Shown here one piece after another: positions 25,901 to 39,060 of a stretch of 64,000 bases of DNA; position 1 is the stretch's first letter; every line of letters starts with the position of its first letter. Source of the DNA: Alnus glutinosa. Its lineage: Eukaryota > Streptophyta > Magnoliopsida > Fagales > Betulaceae. The stretch spans positions 30,128,001-30,192,000 of the forward strand of contig NC_084891.1 in assembly GCF_958979055.1 (NCBI RefSeq). Reading direction: 5' to 3'. The notes under the pieces are model-generated. The model saw only the letters and a program-made list of their open reading frames with translations, had not been told where the DNA came from and searched no databases. Both the position numbers and the translations under genes were made by a program.

Positions 25901-26376
25901 CCCTACCAGGCGTTATTGGTCTAACAATACCTGGAACAGCAGCAGCAGTGCCTGGGACTGGTTTGCCAGCTGCCAATGAGGCGGCAGGGGCAGCTCGAGC
26001 AGCAGCAATTGCAGCTGCTTTCAACTTACAGCAAAATTTGGCGAAGATTCAAGCTGATGCATTGCCTGAACATTATGAGGCGGAGTTGGAGATAAATGAT
26101 TTTCCCCAAAATGCTCGATGGAAGGTTACCCACAAGGAAACTTTGGGCCCAATTTCAGAGTGGACTGGAGCTGCGATTACTACCAGGGGCCAGTATTTCC
26201 CTCCAGGTCGGGTTGCAGGACCTGGAGAACGCAAGCTTTACTTGTTCATTGAGGGACCTACTGAGCAGTCTGTGAAGAGAGCTAAATCAGAATTAAAACG
26301 TGTTTTGGAAGACATCACGAACCAGGCATTACAACTACCAGGTGGAGCCCAGCCAGGCAGATACCAAGTTTTATAA
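22918..26376 (+). CDS. RH42: DEAD-box ATP-dependent RNA helicase 42 (PRP5/RCF1-like)
   Basis: Uninterrupted frame of 1152 aa, near the usual length of plant RH42. I start at the ATG at 22918, after the leader-intron acceptor; the in-frame extension to 22855 is intronic. Residues 1 to about 260 are almost entirely Arg/Glu/Lys, an RS-like spliceosomal tail. The helicase core has the Q motif (PMPIQAQALPII), Walker A AKTGSGKT (about residue 550), PTRELVQQI, TPGRMIDIL, DEAD (about 664), SAT, and HRVGRTGRAG (about 840). A long C-terminal region with an Ala-rich stretch matches PRP5-type proteins. It unwinds RNA in pre-mRNA splicing in the nucleus; Arabidopsis RCF1 is needed for correct splicing in the cold. 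All core motifs are intact. Confidence 0.96.
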   Translation: MDEGKHKSRREESERSEEDVKRSHHRDREREREKERNGERHKEKRSRDSRRSERERSSDSDDKYEKEREKEKQREREKAREKKREREREDREREKEREKEKRERAREKEREREKREREREEREREREEREREREREREKEKEKERERREREKEREKEREKERRRRREADNDGSDGDDEHRDRDRKRRRRDDDDYRERDRERSSSRPRKHRDDSEERKKSGDDDSDKIEKRQTREEELEDEQRRLDEEMEKRRRRVQEWQELKRAKEEAERENHGEVNADEPKSGKAWTLEGESDDEEVPHTEKSETEMDVDEEAKPTSVEVGDGDSMFVDSENGMFASTLANGGDGAAGDDEEIDPLDAFMNSMVLPEVEKLNNTLAPSNVEDKNVDPKNKDKKHEGSNGEQPRKGPKKYVGRIMQGEDSESDYGDLENDEDHSEDENDDEFMKRVKKTKAEKLSIVDHSKIDYISFRKNFYIEVKDISKMTSEEVVAYRKELELKLHGKDVPKPIKTWHQTGLTSKILETIKKLNFEKPMPIQAQALPIIMSGRDCIGVAKTGSGKTLAFVLPMLRHIKDQPEVVAGDGPIGLIMAPTRELVQQIHSDIKKFAKVLGIRCVPVYGGSGVAQQISELKRGTEIVVCTPGRMIDILCTSGGKITNLRRVTYLVMDEADRMFDMGFEPQITRIVQNIRPDRQTVLFSATFPRQVEVLARKVLNKPVEIQIGGRSVVNKDITQMVEVRPESDRFFRLLELLGEWYEKGKILIFVHSQEKCDALFKDLIRHGYACLSLHGAKDQTDRESTISDFKSNVCNLLIATSIAARGLDVKELELVINFDVPNHYEDYVHRVGRTGRAGRKGCAITFISDEDARYAPDLVKALELSKQAVPDDLKAVADSFMAKVNQGLEQAHGTGYGGSGFKFNEEEDEVRRAAKKAQAKEYGFEEDKSDSEDEDEGIRKAGGDISQQAALAQIIAAASKVSTPSMQTPASASQLLPNGGLPVTLPGVIGLTIPGTAAAVPGTGLPAANEAAGAARAAAIAAAFNLQQNLAKIQADALPEHYEAELEINDFPQNARWKVTHKETLGPISEWTGAAITTRGQYFPPGRVAGPGERKLYLFIEGPTEQSVKRAKSELKRVLEDITNQALQLPGGAQPGRYQVL

Positions 26377-26771
26377 GTGTAAGAATATGATTCCAATTCA
26401 TATAGCCATTGCAGGCATAACGTTACTTGCTTATGTTGGATTTAAGTTCAGTTTCAACTACTAGTCATTATTTCTTGCTCAGTTAATAAGTTGGGTGAAT
26501 TTCTGTTCACTATTGGTTTGGGCATGGGTTATATTTTTCTGGTTAACTTTAGTTTGGGCGTAACACAAGATATCTAATCTTGTACTATCTAAAATTAAAA
26601 TTATTTGCATCTTTTGCTGAAGCATGTGGATCAAGCTTAAGAAATGATTATTCAACCATTTTGAAAATTGTTTTAGGTTTTGTTTTTTTGTAAAGAATGT
26701 TTATAAGTAACAAGTCAGTCTCTACAGCTGAAAAAATAAGCATGTGTTTTGAAAATACTCCTATAGGAAGG

Positions 26772-26955
26772 CGTGAGAAGTTTTCTAAAAAGTGTTTTTG
26801 TTTTGTTTTTTGAAAAGTATTTTATAGTTTGTTTTGAAAAGTATGATGATGGTGGGGCACATCTGAAAATTGATTGGTATTTATTTTTTAGAAAGTGTTT
26901 TTTAGTGTTTGAAAAGAGGCAAGAGTTTCCAAAAAGTTTGCCAAACACAGCCTTG
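26772..26955 (+). repeat. Dispersed repeat, copy 2
   Basis: Diverged copy of the repeat at 16391-16553, sharing TTTGTTTTGAAAAGTATGATG-like units, GGGCACATCTGAAAA, TTTTTAGTGTTTGAAAAG and the terminal CCAAACACA. Same orientation. Confidence 0.55.
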
Positions 26956-27967
26956 TACATTTTGCTATTCCTCTTTTGTTCCCTCCTTTTATGTTCATAG
27001 CTTAAAGTAGTACTTGTGGATGAAGAGCAGCATATATATATATATATATCGCCATTGTAATATCTTGTAGTTGTATTGGATGTGCTGTAAAATGTTATGA
27101 ATTTGTTTTTTTGATTTCTACATTTTCCCGACCCTTTTGATTTTTTGTTTTCTTATGGCACGAGGGATGTTTTAAGCCTATGCTCGCATGTCCAATATTG
27201 TCTCTGCCACTTACCTTTGCTATCATGGCTGTGAAAGAGATGGAGATTATGGTGCGATGCTTTTTCCTCATGTTCCTGTTGTTTCATTCATAGTTGTGTC
27301 TTGATCTACTTATCAAAAAAAAGTTGTGTCTTGATCTCTGTTTACTATCCTTTATATTGTTCTCTTTGCATGAGTTTTGGGATCTCTGATATTATGTTGT
27401 GTCGCATTTGATTTTATTCTTGTGCATTTTTCAGGTTCACAGTTGGGAAATTCCAGAAGCCAAATTGTTGCTATGTTGTCAAATTTTGTTATATGGTTAG
27501 ATATCCACAGGAGTACTAGACCTAATCAGGTCGCCTCCTAGTAAGAGGATCTCCATTTGTTGGTTTTGCATGGGGTTGCTTAGAAGTGATCTTCAGATTT
27601 AATTGGCTTGGCTGACCTTAAAATGGATATAAAATACATACTTTATAACAAGTTGTTTGATCTCTTTACAGTAATCATCACCTCATTTCCAGAAGTGTTT
27701 AATCTCTTCAGTAGTCAGTACCTCTTACCCAGAATGTGTTTAATATATTCGTTAACTGTGGGGATGTAACATATGACGCCTATTGTCAAGGGTGATTCTT
27801 TTTTCCTTTCTGGATATTCTTATTAAATAACCAGTTGGTGTGATGAACTTTTCTGTAAAAATGATTATCATCACGTATAGTAGTGTTATTGAAGTTTTGC
27901 TAATGCTTTGTTTCTCTGTTTCAGCCTGAAATAGCAAGAGAACAGTTTCTGATGGTTATTTTAAGTT

Positions 27968-28108
27968 GAGAAATGCTACACTTCCCTAAAATTCTCTCAC
28001 GTTTATTCCCCAAATGATGTGTCATAGTCATACGAGTTCATAGGATTATGACATATCTTTTGGGGAGCAACGTTGGGAGAGAATTTTTGGTGAAGTGTAT
28101 CATTTTTC
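27968..28108. mobile_element. MULE-type MITE, 141 bp
   Basis: A near-palindromic element starting GAGAAATGCTACACTTCCC and ending GAAGTGTATCATTTTTC, with arms of roughly 55 bp. The flanks TTTTAAGTT (27959-27967) and TTTTAATTT (28109-28117) differ at one of nine positions, fitting a 9-bp target duplication. Its GAGAAATGCTA terminus resembles that of the 9978-10661 element. Confidence 0.75.
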
Positions 28109-29579
28109 TTTTAATTTTCATGCATCAAATTTTGTTCTAAGTACTTGATATTGGTACAGCAGGAACCAAGCCTTCCAGGACTGTCAATCTGGAAAACCAT
28201 CCATACCACATGAGAAGCTAGGAGGGAGAAATCGAAACAGGAGGTTCGGAAGAACTGGAAAGAGGCATAGATCACCATTTTGGTATGCTTTCTGTAAAGG
28301 ATTTTCAGAAGGTTCTCTATGTTCTTAAGTTGTGCGTCTTTATGCAATGAAGGAATTGTTTCACTTGGTGCTGGGATTCTATAGAGCAGTCTGCTTGTCT
28401 CATAAGGCTGCTTCCGTCGTTTTATTTACGAGATTCATGGTTGTTTTCTGCTTCTTGTAGTGAGGTGCTATCAGTGGAAAGGTGATAGCTAGGGTTGTGG
28501 AGGAAACGGTTAGGTATCATGTAACTACAAAATGTTAGGTGGTGTTGGAAATATGAGCCCCCTTTGTCTTACGTGACAGTTTCCGCCTAGTAGTGGGTGG
28601 TGAGTACATTTAATATTTTTTACTGAGCGGCAGAATGTCAAATGCAAGTTTGCAACGAGGCGAAATAGAAATAGGAATACTGTCGATTAGTCTTTGAATC
28701 TGTTCTTGTTTAAAAGAAAAATAAAAATTTAAGACATAAAAAACGTGGGATAAAAGTGGGGTGTATAGCATAGCTTATAGGAAATTAGTTAATGAGTAAA
28801 TCTGGAAATGACACTTTTATCCTAGTGATATTCCCACCCTTTTAACGTGGCCGTGTTGGATTTTCTTTGAACAATAGTTGATACAAGAGCTTATTGACAC
28901 TCTTATGTTAACAGGGTGAGATGGATTGTAATTGTAAGATATCAAATGAAACCATTGGTGGAATTGAGATCTCATTTAAAGAGAAAAATATAAAATATTG
29001 GAGTTTTTCTTACTGATTATATTGATAATCCGATGGGTAAGGACGATGATTGAGAATTGTTTGATCCTAAACATAATCAACTTGAATTCGGATAGCTATT
29101 GGAAACCTTAGTGAAAGACCGGATGTATTATCTCATCTCATGTTTTCTTTTCGCGAGAAATTATCAATTGAAATGGAGAGTTTCTTTAAACAACAAAGTA
29201 GGTGCGTCAAACTACTGATATTAAGCATGTTTGTATCTCTTTTGGAGAAACAAGTGGGCTATTTGTTCTTTTCCTCTCCTCATAAACTTGGATCTAGCGG
29301 ACAGGTGCTAGTTGGATACGTCTCTTTTGCAAAATGCAATTTGTGTTCTTTCCCTCTCATCCGGCCTTCTTACTTTTTGTGTGAGGCTGCAATCTGTCTT
29401 CAATACGGCACTGAAACAGTCAGTTTGGATGACAGAATCAAGCCGCGTTACCTTGGATGGTACAAGTAAGCGTGTATCAAACAAATTCTTCAATAATGAA
29501 AGCAACCGAAGTCAAGCTTGTAACAAAAACCTTGAAATCTAATGAATGATAGCCAGTAACGTCAACTTTATAATCTTGG

Positions 29580-29635
29580 ATTTGCTGAAGGCACTCCCAA
29601 CAAATGGTCTAAAATTTCGGGCAATATTTATCACA

Positions 29636-29666
<31 letters not shown>

Positions 29667-30310
29667 GTCGTTTTGTTATTGAATTAATGATGATAGTACA
29701 AATTATTAGTGTTTCTCTCATCTCATCAGCCTACCATGTACAGGCTCTTCATGGTAAAGCCTTGGCGGTTTCAGCACTCCCAACAAATGGTCTAAAAATT
29801 CGGGCAATATTTATCACAAGTTTTTTTTTTTGTCGTTTTGTTATTGAATTAATGATGATAGTACAAATTATTAGTGTTTCTCTCATCTCATCAGCCTACC
29901 ATGTACAGGCTCTTCATGGTAAAGCCTTGGTGGTTCTGCTGGCCGCACGTTTGGCTCTATTTTTAAAAGTTCTTTCTTTTATCTTAGAAGATGATTCTCT
30001 CACAGTTACTTTGGTTCTTCAACATCCAAATATCATACAAGATTGGCGTATTGCTCCAACAATCTCTTAGGTTTTGGCAACCATTCCATTAACAACTAGC
30101 TGGACAGTTAATCATGTAAACCAAAGTACAAACTTTCTGTGCCCATTATGTGGCAAACTGGGCTACGACTATAAATTTTTCTGGCTGCATTATCATATTT
30201 TCAGTTTTCTCAGGATCCTCTCCTCCCTGTTTTGGATTGGATTCCTCTTTCCCTTTCTTAGTTCCTTAGTTTGTGTACTCTTTCTCCGATAGTTATAAAA
30301 AAAGAAACAA
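29580..30310 (+). mobile_element. Decayed LINE 3' end (RNase H-like remnant)
   Basis: A frame around 29930-30070 reads LLAARLALFLKVLSF, then LEDDSLTVTLVLQHPN and DWRIAPTIS, resembling the RNase H-like domain at the 3' end of plant LINE ORF2. After it come a CPLCG-like stretch and an A-rich tail near 30297. The upstream part is duplicated in tandem. No reverse transcriptase is left, so this is a fragment. Confidence 0.5.
29591..29940 (+). repeat. Two-copy tandem duplication with poly-T core
   Basis: Copies 29591-29773 and 29774-about 29940 both begin GCACTCCCAACAAATGGTCT and are nearly identical except for the length of an internal poly-T tract (about 26 versus 13 T). High identity suggests a recent duplication or unequal exchange. 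Confidence 0.85.
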
Positions 30311-32286
30311 AGTCTGAATTTAGGGCACATATGACACGTAGGAATAAAGTAATTATTTTTACGAAATAATTGTAAAAAATACATATATAAGAGATATGAT
30401 CTTTTGTCAACCCAAGACATAATTCTTGACCATATTGTCTATGTGGCAAGGTGATCATATTTTTTTTTTTCTAAAAAATAATAATAATAATAATAAAAGT
30501 AAAAGTTGTCACACGGTTAAAGGTGACTAAGAGTTGCGTCTTGGAGTGACAATATAACATATCTCTATATATAAACAATAGGGGTGGTTAGTCATACCAA
30601 CAAAAACCTCTTGGAATCACCGCGACCATCTCAATAGAACCTTCACGGGAGGTCGTGGCCACTCCCGACATGCCATCTAGTGGTCGCGACCACCCAACCC
30701 GATTAAATGATAATTTAAAAAATAGATGTACAAAATATGTATACATATTATGTTTACTTAATTAGGTTATTGAACGTCTTGGATGGCTCTTCAAAAAACA
30801 TCAAACCGCTGTCCAAAAAGTATCAAATTCACCAAAATCACGTGGTTTTTGCTAACCACGTACGCATACGAGCGGATAATAGTTAGCGGCGGTTAAGGAG
30901 AAAATTGAACTGTTGTGGAACCGTGTCATGGTCACGTTGAAACTCTTGTCCACGTGTGTCTTCGTTCTCTTTAGAAGTCAGAGGCCGTCGGGTCCCATTT
31001 TGGTTGATGAAAACCCGTATGCTGACTCGTCAGCCCCTAATGGCTAATGGCGACTAGAAATAGGCGGGTTGTTTTGCACCGCTAGTTACATGTTTGTTGT
31101 CGTTTTTGTCACAAATTGCAATTATGTACATTAGAACGCACAGATTCATTCATCTTACCTTCCTTCCGGACATCCTATTTGTTTTGGATTCTACGACTTC
31201 GTTGTCATTTGTCCTACATTATTTTTTAATTCACCCTTTTTTTTTTTGGTCTATATCCTCCATGTGCCCTGTTTTAAACTGAAAAACGAGCACTCGTGAT
31301 GAAGGCCGGTAGGTAAAGCAATCTCAGAAATTGCCTTCGTTGATTTTTTTCGCACGTGGAATCATTACATGGGAAAGGGTCTCATTGGCGCAGAGCAGAA
31401 AGAAGGGTGCTGAGATTCTGAGGGGTCTAATTCTCTGATATTTTCGTTTTAGCTGGTTGGTTCAGTTCACGTTTAACGTTATCTCTCTTTCTGTTTTATA
31501 AGATAAAAGTTTGTTTATTTTTCTTGTTTGGGAATCGAGAAAGTTTTCGATTCAAGTGCCAGCTTTTGGTTGGTTTAGTCAATATTTAAATTTAAGCTCC
31601 TGAGCTGAACATGGGTTTCCTGTTCAATGAATGCATAACTTTCAGCATATGTCTGTTATCCTTTTCCTTTTCTAATCATTAGACCATGCTTTAGGTGGGA
31701 ATCTTTGACGGCGCTTCAATAAATCTTCCATGGCTATTTCAAATCGGATGTGTTATTCCTACATCACATTATTCTACGTCAATCTTACATCAAAATGGTG
31801 TGAGATTCATGTATATAAGACCCACATGCATGAGTTTTATACCCTACGTGTCTTGGTGTAAGATTGATGTAGGATAATGTGAGTGGAAAAATTATTTCTT
31901 ATTCCAAATAAATGTTCGGTTTTGTAGTATAAAAGCTAGCTAGCCTGGAAACGCTAATGAGAAATTATACATTCAGAAATTTTTTGAAATGACTTTCCAT
32001 GTGATTCTTCTGAACCTAATTTGTACGTTATGGCATCTCATTAATCTCATTTGTTTTCCTTTGCACGTGCTTTACCATTTTGGTGTTTGTGTGAAAAGCT
32101 TTTTTTTGTTTTGGTTTGTCTGTTCTGTTCAGGTCTTAATATAGTATAGTTCCAACCAACTCATGCTCTGCCACGTTGTTTTGAACTGTCAAAGCTGTCT
32201 TTCTTAAGACATATTTTCACGAGACAATATCGGCATATTATATAGTAGGTTGAAGATCATTTTCAGAGTCGTGAAGGGATCTCAAC
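30311..32286. other. Upstream region and probable leader of the PILS gene
   Basis: No coding region is supported. An (ATA)n run lies near 30478-30497, and a GC-richer repeat-like patch with GGTCGCGACCACC lies near 30690. Balanced sequence near 31370-31450 could be a first non-coding exon of PILS, with an intron reaching to about 32140-32260; this is inferred from composition only. Confidence 0.4.
31750..31893. mobile_element. Small MITE-like inverted repeat
   Basis: Left arm CACATTATTCTACGTCAATC followed by TTACA is mirrored at about 31855-31885 by TGTAAGATTGATGTAGGATA followed by ATGTG, giving arms of at least 25 bp. Exact ends and target duplication are not certain. Confidence 0.6.
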
Positions 32287-35200
32287 ATGGGGCTTTTGGA
32301 GCTCTTCATCACGGCATCAATTCCAGTCTTGAAAGTGCTATTGATTACCGCCCTCGGGTCGTATCTTGCACTCGATGGTGTTGATATCTTGGGGGAAGAT
32401 GCTAGGAAGCATTTAAATACTGTGAGTTTTTTTATTTAGTCATTTTCATTTTAGATTTACTTGTTAAAGATGGAAGAATTGTTACTGAAATGTAATAATC
32501 TGAACTTTTTAAGAGGGCAAAAGTATTCTTTTCTTTGTCTTTTGTTTTGGGATTAAAAACAAAAAGCTGTTCTCATTGATTCATACAAATTGTTCAGTCT
32601 CTTAATAGAACTTTTTTTTTTTTTTTTTTTTTTGTTAACAGGTCGTATTTTATGTATTTAATCCAGCCCTAGTGGCCACCAACCTTGGCCAAACAATAAC
32701 AAGGGACAGCATGGTTAAGTTGTGAGTTCAACTGTTCAACTCTGGTCACTGCGTCAGTCCATTTAACCAATTGAATTTTAGCATTATAGTATGCTGAAGT
32801 ACATTTGTTTGAATGTGTAGGTGGTTCATGCCAATCAATATCCTCCTCACATTTATTATTGGCTCAGTTCTTGGATGGGTGGTTAACCTAATTACAAGAC
32901 CTCCTCCACACCTGAAAGGCCTTATAGTGGGTTGCTGTGCTGCAGGTAAAACATATGTGTAGGTCCTTTACTCATAAAACATTGCTTCAGCTGCTTTGTA
33001 AATTGCAACCGGACAGAAACAGAGTAGTGTTGTCTGTCCCATCAACAAGTTGATTATTCCTTTTCTCATGGACGATTCATTACAAGTTTGCTATTCACCC
33101 TACTGAATGATACAGATTTTCTGTAGATGATAAGAAATGCAACAATGTCTTTCATGCAAAAGGCAAGAGTGAAAGAAACACACTTATTTTAGTAATTGAT
33201 GTGGTGACAAATTGTAATTCTTAAGTAAGTCTTGCTGTTACTTGGAGTGCACATTGTCTCTATTAAAGGGTGGAGACTTCAGGCAGCTGTTCATCATAAC
33301 AAAAGCTGGATGTTTTACTCATACTGTTCCACCTGCTAACTCATTCTTGCTACCAGAAGTTAAGTCAGTTAATTGTATTAGTTTGACCAAGGATAGCAGT
33401 TATTTGGGATTATACAGGCTGCTTACCTTGAAAACAAGCAATGAACAGGATGTTTTTCTCTAGGCATTTCTGATAAATTCTTTGTTTCCTGAGTTTCTTT
33501 TCCTTGGTACAAAATATAGTTGAATCAGTTGCTTTCCAAAAGCATTATGTATAATTTCATCTTCAGAGACTTTTTTAATGTTTGTCAGACTAAATGTGGA
33601 CTACTTTGTAAATGTGACCAGGGAATTTGGGGAACATTCTTCTCGTTATAATCCCAGCCGTTTGTAAAGAAAAAGGAGGACCATTTGGAGCTCCTGATGT
33701 CTGTCATACATATGGAATGGCTTATGTTTCACTTTCAATGGCGGTATGTACCTCTTCTTTTGTTTTGTTGTCTTGCTTCTTGTGATTGAAGTATAAAGTG
33801 TTTGTAAGCACTTATACTATACAGTAACCACCTTTTTAAGTTCAGTGTATATAGGCCAGCTCTTGGATGGGCTGTAATCATGAATTTGTCTCAGTTAGAA
33901 CTCTAACCTGATAAATTGAGAATCACTTTGTATCTGTGTTTGGGTTTGGTTGGTATCTCATAAGAGAAACTTTATTTACATTCAGTTGTAAATAATCATA
34001 TGTATTCAATTTCTCCTTGGGTCTAAAATTTGCTTATCCTAATGTCTGTGTAATGAGTGAATTTGTTTCAGTACATCTTACTTCGTTTTATGATAGACAA
34101 TTTCCAAGTATATTTCTACTATGGTAATTTCTTGCTGTGACACTTCAGGTAGGAGCCATTTATTTGTGGTCTTACGTGTATAATATTGTCCGGATATCTT
34201 CAAGAAGAAGCACAAAAGAATCAGGAGTAAATGACCACTCTATCAGTAAGTCTGACATAGGGAGTTGCACAGAGCCATTACTTTCTTCCACGAAACATTG
34301 CTTGATATCAGAGGACCCTGAAGTTCAATATGCACTACCCTGCACTAGATCTGAAACGGAATCTGAGGTTGTTTCCAACATCAATATGTGATGAACTTTA
34401 TCTTCTTATATTATCACGTCTCTTCAGTGAAAGCAACATTCTGAGATTTCAACCTTTATTGAATTCCATTACAGGTTGCAGTTTCGGATAAAATAAAGCA
34501 ATATTTAGAGAAGCTGTCTAGAAAGATTAATCTGAAGACGGTATTTGCCCCTTCTACTACTGGAGCGGTATGACCACTCAGCTAATTATCATTGTCATCT
34601 CATCCCTTTTGATGCACTCTTAGCACTGTTTCATTAAGTAGGTATATTCCTAAATGAACTTGTCATGATAAAAACTAATTTTCTCCACCTTGGAAGATGT
34701 CCTTAGCATTGTGCACAAGAATGAGTTGTAAAACTTGATGATGGAGATCTATTATACATCCATCTTCTACATGGAATAAACTTTCAAATCTATAGGAGAA
34801 ACAATAGATGTGCAACGTCCTAACGCTAAATAGAATGTATTAACTTAACTGGAGTTTTGGATTTGCACTGTGATCAGATCCTAGCCTGATGTGCAAGCAT
34901 GTGCTTCATGTCTGATGCCACTGTGCCCCCCAAACCCCTCAGAATGTGAAGTCTCCAAGCATGTCCATGCTGGGCATGACTTCCTTCTGATTTGGTGTGC
35001 ATGTTGGTGTTAACTTTCTTGGTGCGGTGGCTTGTAAACTAAATCCAAACTTTTGCTGGTTGTATTGACACATTAGCTAACCTCATGCTCTTTTCTTGTG
35101 TAGATTGTTGGGTTTGCAATTGGACTTGTCCCTGTGATCCGTAAGTCGCTGATTGGTGAAAGTGCTCCTCTTCGTGTAATCCAAGACTCTGCTTCCTTGT

Positions 35201-36094
35201 TGGGGTATAAAACTTATGCACAAAATCTGTACAGCTCTGGATGAATTGGTCATAATTTTGTTTCAAGATGTAGATATTTATCTCTGCCTGGACAAATATC
35301 ACACATTAACTTGGATTTTATTATTTTCTCATTGTTTTACATTCCTTGATGAGAAATTTTCCTGTTTTAATTCTTGCTGCTAAGTTTCCCAATACTTTCT
35401 CTGACAACTGCAGTGACGGAGCCATTCCAGCTCTCACTCTTATTGTAGGTGGAAACCTTCTCAAAGGTGATTAACTGATACTCAGGCTCATCTTCTTTCC
35501 TCCTCAGCCTAACTTTTCGATGGAACTTTTTTCACTCTAGCCATAGGAAAGTTATAATTGCTGAATGTTTTCCAGGTTTGAAAGGGTCAGGACTTCAGAA
35601 ATCCATCATCGTTGGCATTGTAGCTGTTCGTTATATTGCCCTGCCACTGACAGGGATTATCATCATTAAAGGTGCACATCAAATTGGTTTGGTGCACTCT
35701 GATCCATTATATCGGTTTATTCTTCTAATGCAGTATGCCGTCCCCCCTGCTATGAACATAGGTAAATATATATCTAACTTGAACACTTTGCCACAGTGCT
35801 TTATCTTTTTAACCCCACCAAGTTAACCCACTAATTTATCAATACCTTGTAAAATTTCTTTTAGACCATTTGATATGTTAAAAAGCTTTGTTGGGCTCGT
35901 TTAAAATCTTAAATGAGGACCTAGTTTACATCTTTTGAGATTTTTTTCCTTTCTGGTCTCAAATGGCAGGAACCATCACTCAATTGTTTGGAGCAGGAGA
36001 GAGTGAATGTTCTGTAATCATGCTGTGGACTTATGCCTTGGCTTCAATTTCACTTACTCTTTGGTCAACCTTCTTCATGTGGCTTGTGGCTTAA
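32287..36094 (+). CDS. PILS3: PIN-LIKES (PILS) auxin efflux carrier family protein
   Basis: Ten coding exons give 412 aa: 32287-32421, 32642-32721, 32821-32945, 33622-33743, 34149-34367, 34475-34567, 35104-35204, 35414-35466, 35576-35761, 35970-36094. All junctions are in phase; the donor at 34367 (GAG then GTTGTT) is weak. The protein has hydrophobic helices in the N-terminal third (MGLLELFITASIPVLKVLLI onward, NILLTFIIGSVLGWVVNLI), a polar loop over about residues 180-265, and a C-terminal helix bundle (IVGFAIGLVPVIR to STFFMWLVA). This is the layout of membrane-transport (PF03547) carriers. PILS proteins sit in the ER membrane and limit nuclear auxin signalling. Its place between RH42 and CDKB2 fits the Arabidopsis PILS1/PILS3/PILS4 loci; which one it matches best is not settled. 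Confidence 0.93.
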
Positions 36095-36518
36095 AGTTAC
36101 TCCCTAATCCCACGCACTGCAGTCTGCAGGCAATTTTGTAGTTCAGAGAACGTGCTACTGAACTGAAGCAAAGTTTTGTGTCCATTTTGTAACTCTACAG
36201 GATCTTAATCCGAGTAAGAGTTTGTTCCTCCTGATCCATTCTGATCACTTGTATTTTTGCAGGAGTGAAATATATAAATTAGTGCAAGTATTTGATATAA
36301 TTGACCGTAAATAATTGTAAAATTAGAAAGCCCATATTATCATTAAAATTTGAAAAGCAAGCTTGAGCAATCAATCCATCACATCTAAACAAATTTTCGT
36401 CCTAAAACAAATTTAACATGGAGTATGCTTGAGTGAAGCAGATACAATTTGCAACAACATATAACAACTGTTTAGCAGCCAAAAGAAGATTTCCCCCATC
36501 AACAACGTAAGCTTTTGT
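36095..36518. other. Convergent 3' flanks of PILS and CDKB2
   Basis: A 424-bp gap between two convergent genes, presumably holding both 3' UTRs. No other feature was seen. Confidence 0.7.
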
Positions 36519-38765
<2,247 letters not shown>

Positions 38766-38770
38766 TTTCT

Positions 38771-38775
<5 letters not shown>

Positions 38776-38802
<27 letters not shown>
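38776..38802. repeat. (CT)n, GA repeat in CDKB2 5' leader
   Basis: A dinucleotide run of about 27 bp that reads (GA)n in the CDKB2 mRNA, ending some 10 bp before the start codon at 38765. Confidence 0.8.
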
Positions 38803-38805
<3 letters not shown>

Positions 38806-38916
38806 TTTCAAATCGCTTTCTGTGTGAGGGAATGAATCCACCGTATTTATTTATATATGCATTAACAGTTGGGAGAGTGGGGGAGGCGCGTGGGCTTCTT
38901 TTGTGTTGTTTTTGAT

Positions 38917-39060
38917 CCGTTGCCGCAACGGCCACATTTTTTGAAATTCAAAACTTCGTACACCTTTGTATCCCTCGCTCCTATAGTCCTATTTGATTTC
39001 CATATAAAGCACCCGTCACAGATTCTATCCGTAAATGGGCTTGGTCCAACTGGACAACGG
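38917..39060 (-). promoter_or_regulatory. MSA-like AACGG cluster upstream of CDKB2
   Basis: Three AACGG cores lie 150-295 bp upstream of the CDKB2 start: CCGTT at 38917-38921, AACGG at 38927-38931 and AACGG at 39056-39060. The first two form a palindrome, CCGTTGCCGCAACGG. AACGG is the core of the mitosis-specific activator bound by three-repeat MYB proteins in G2/M promoters, which fits the gene. Function is inferred from motif and position. Confidence 0.6.

Larger units (their letters stand above)
26377..29579. other. 3' flank of RH42 and gene-free DNA
   Basis: The first several hundred bases are probably RH42 3' UTR. Short frames further on, such as 29140-29469, have no recognised family. 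The region holds a dispersed repeat (26772-26955) and a MITE (27968-28108). An (AT)n run lies near 27031-27049. I see no supported gene. Confidence 0.5.

Noticed and set aside
32997-33480. Open frame in the long PILS intron (33242-33463)
   Set aside because: No domain, and the flanking PILS exons join in phase without it.
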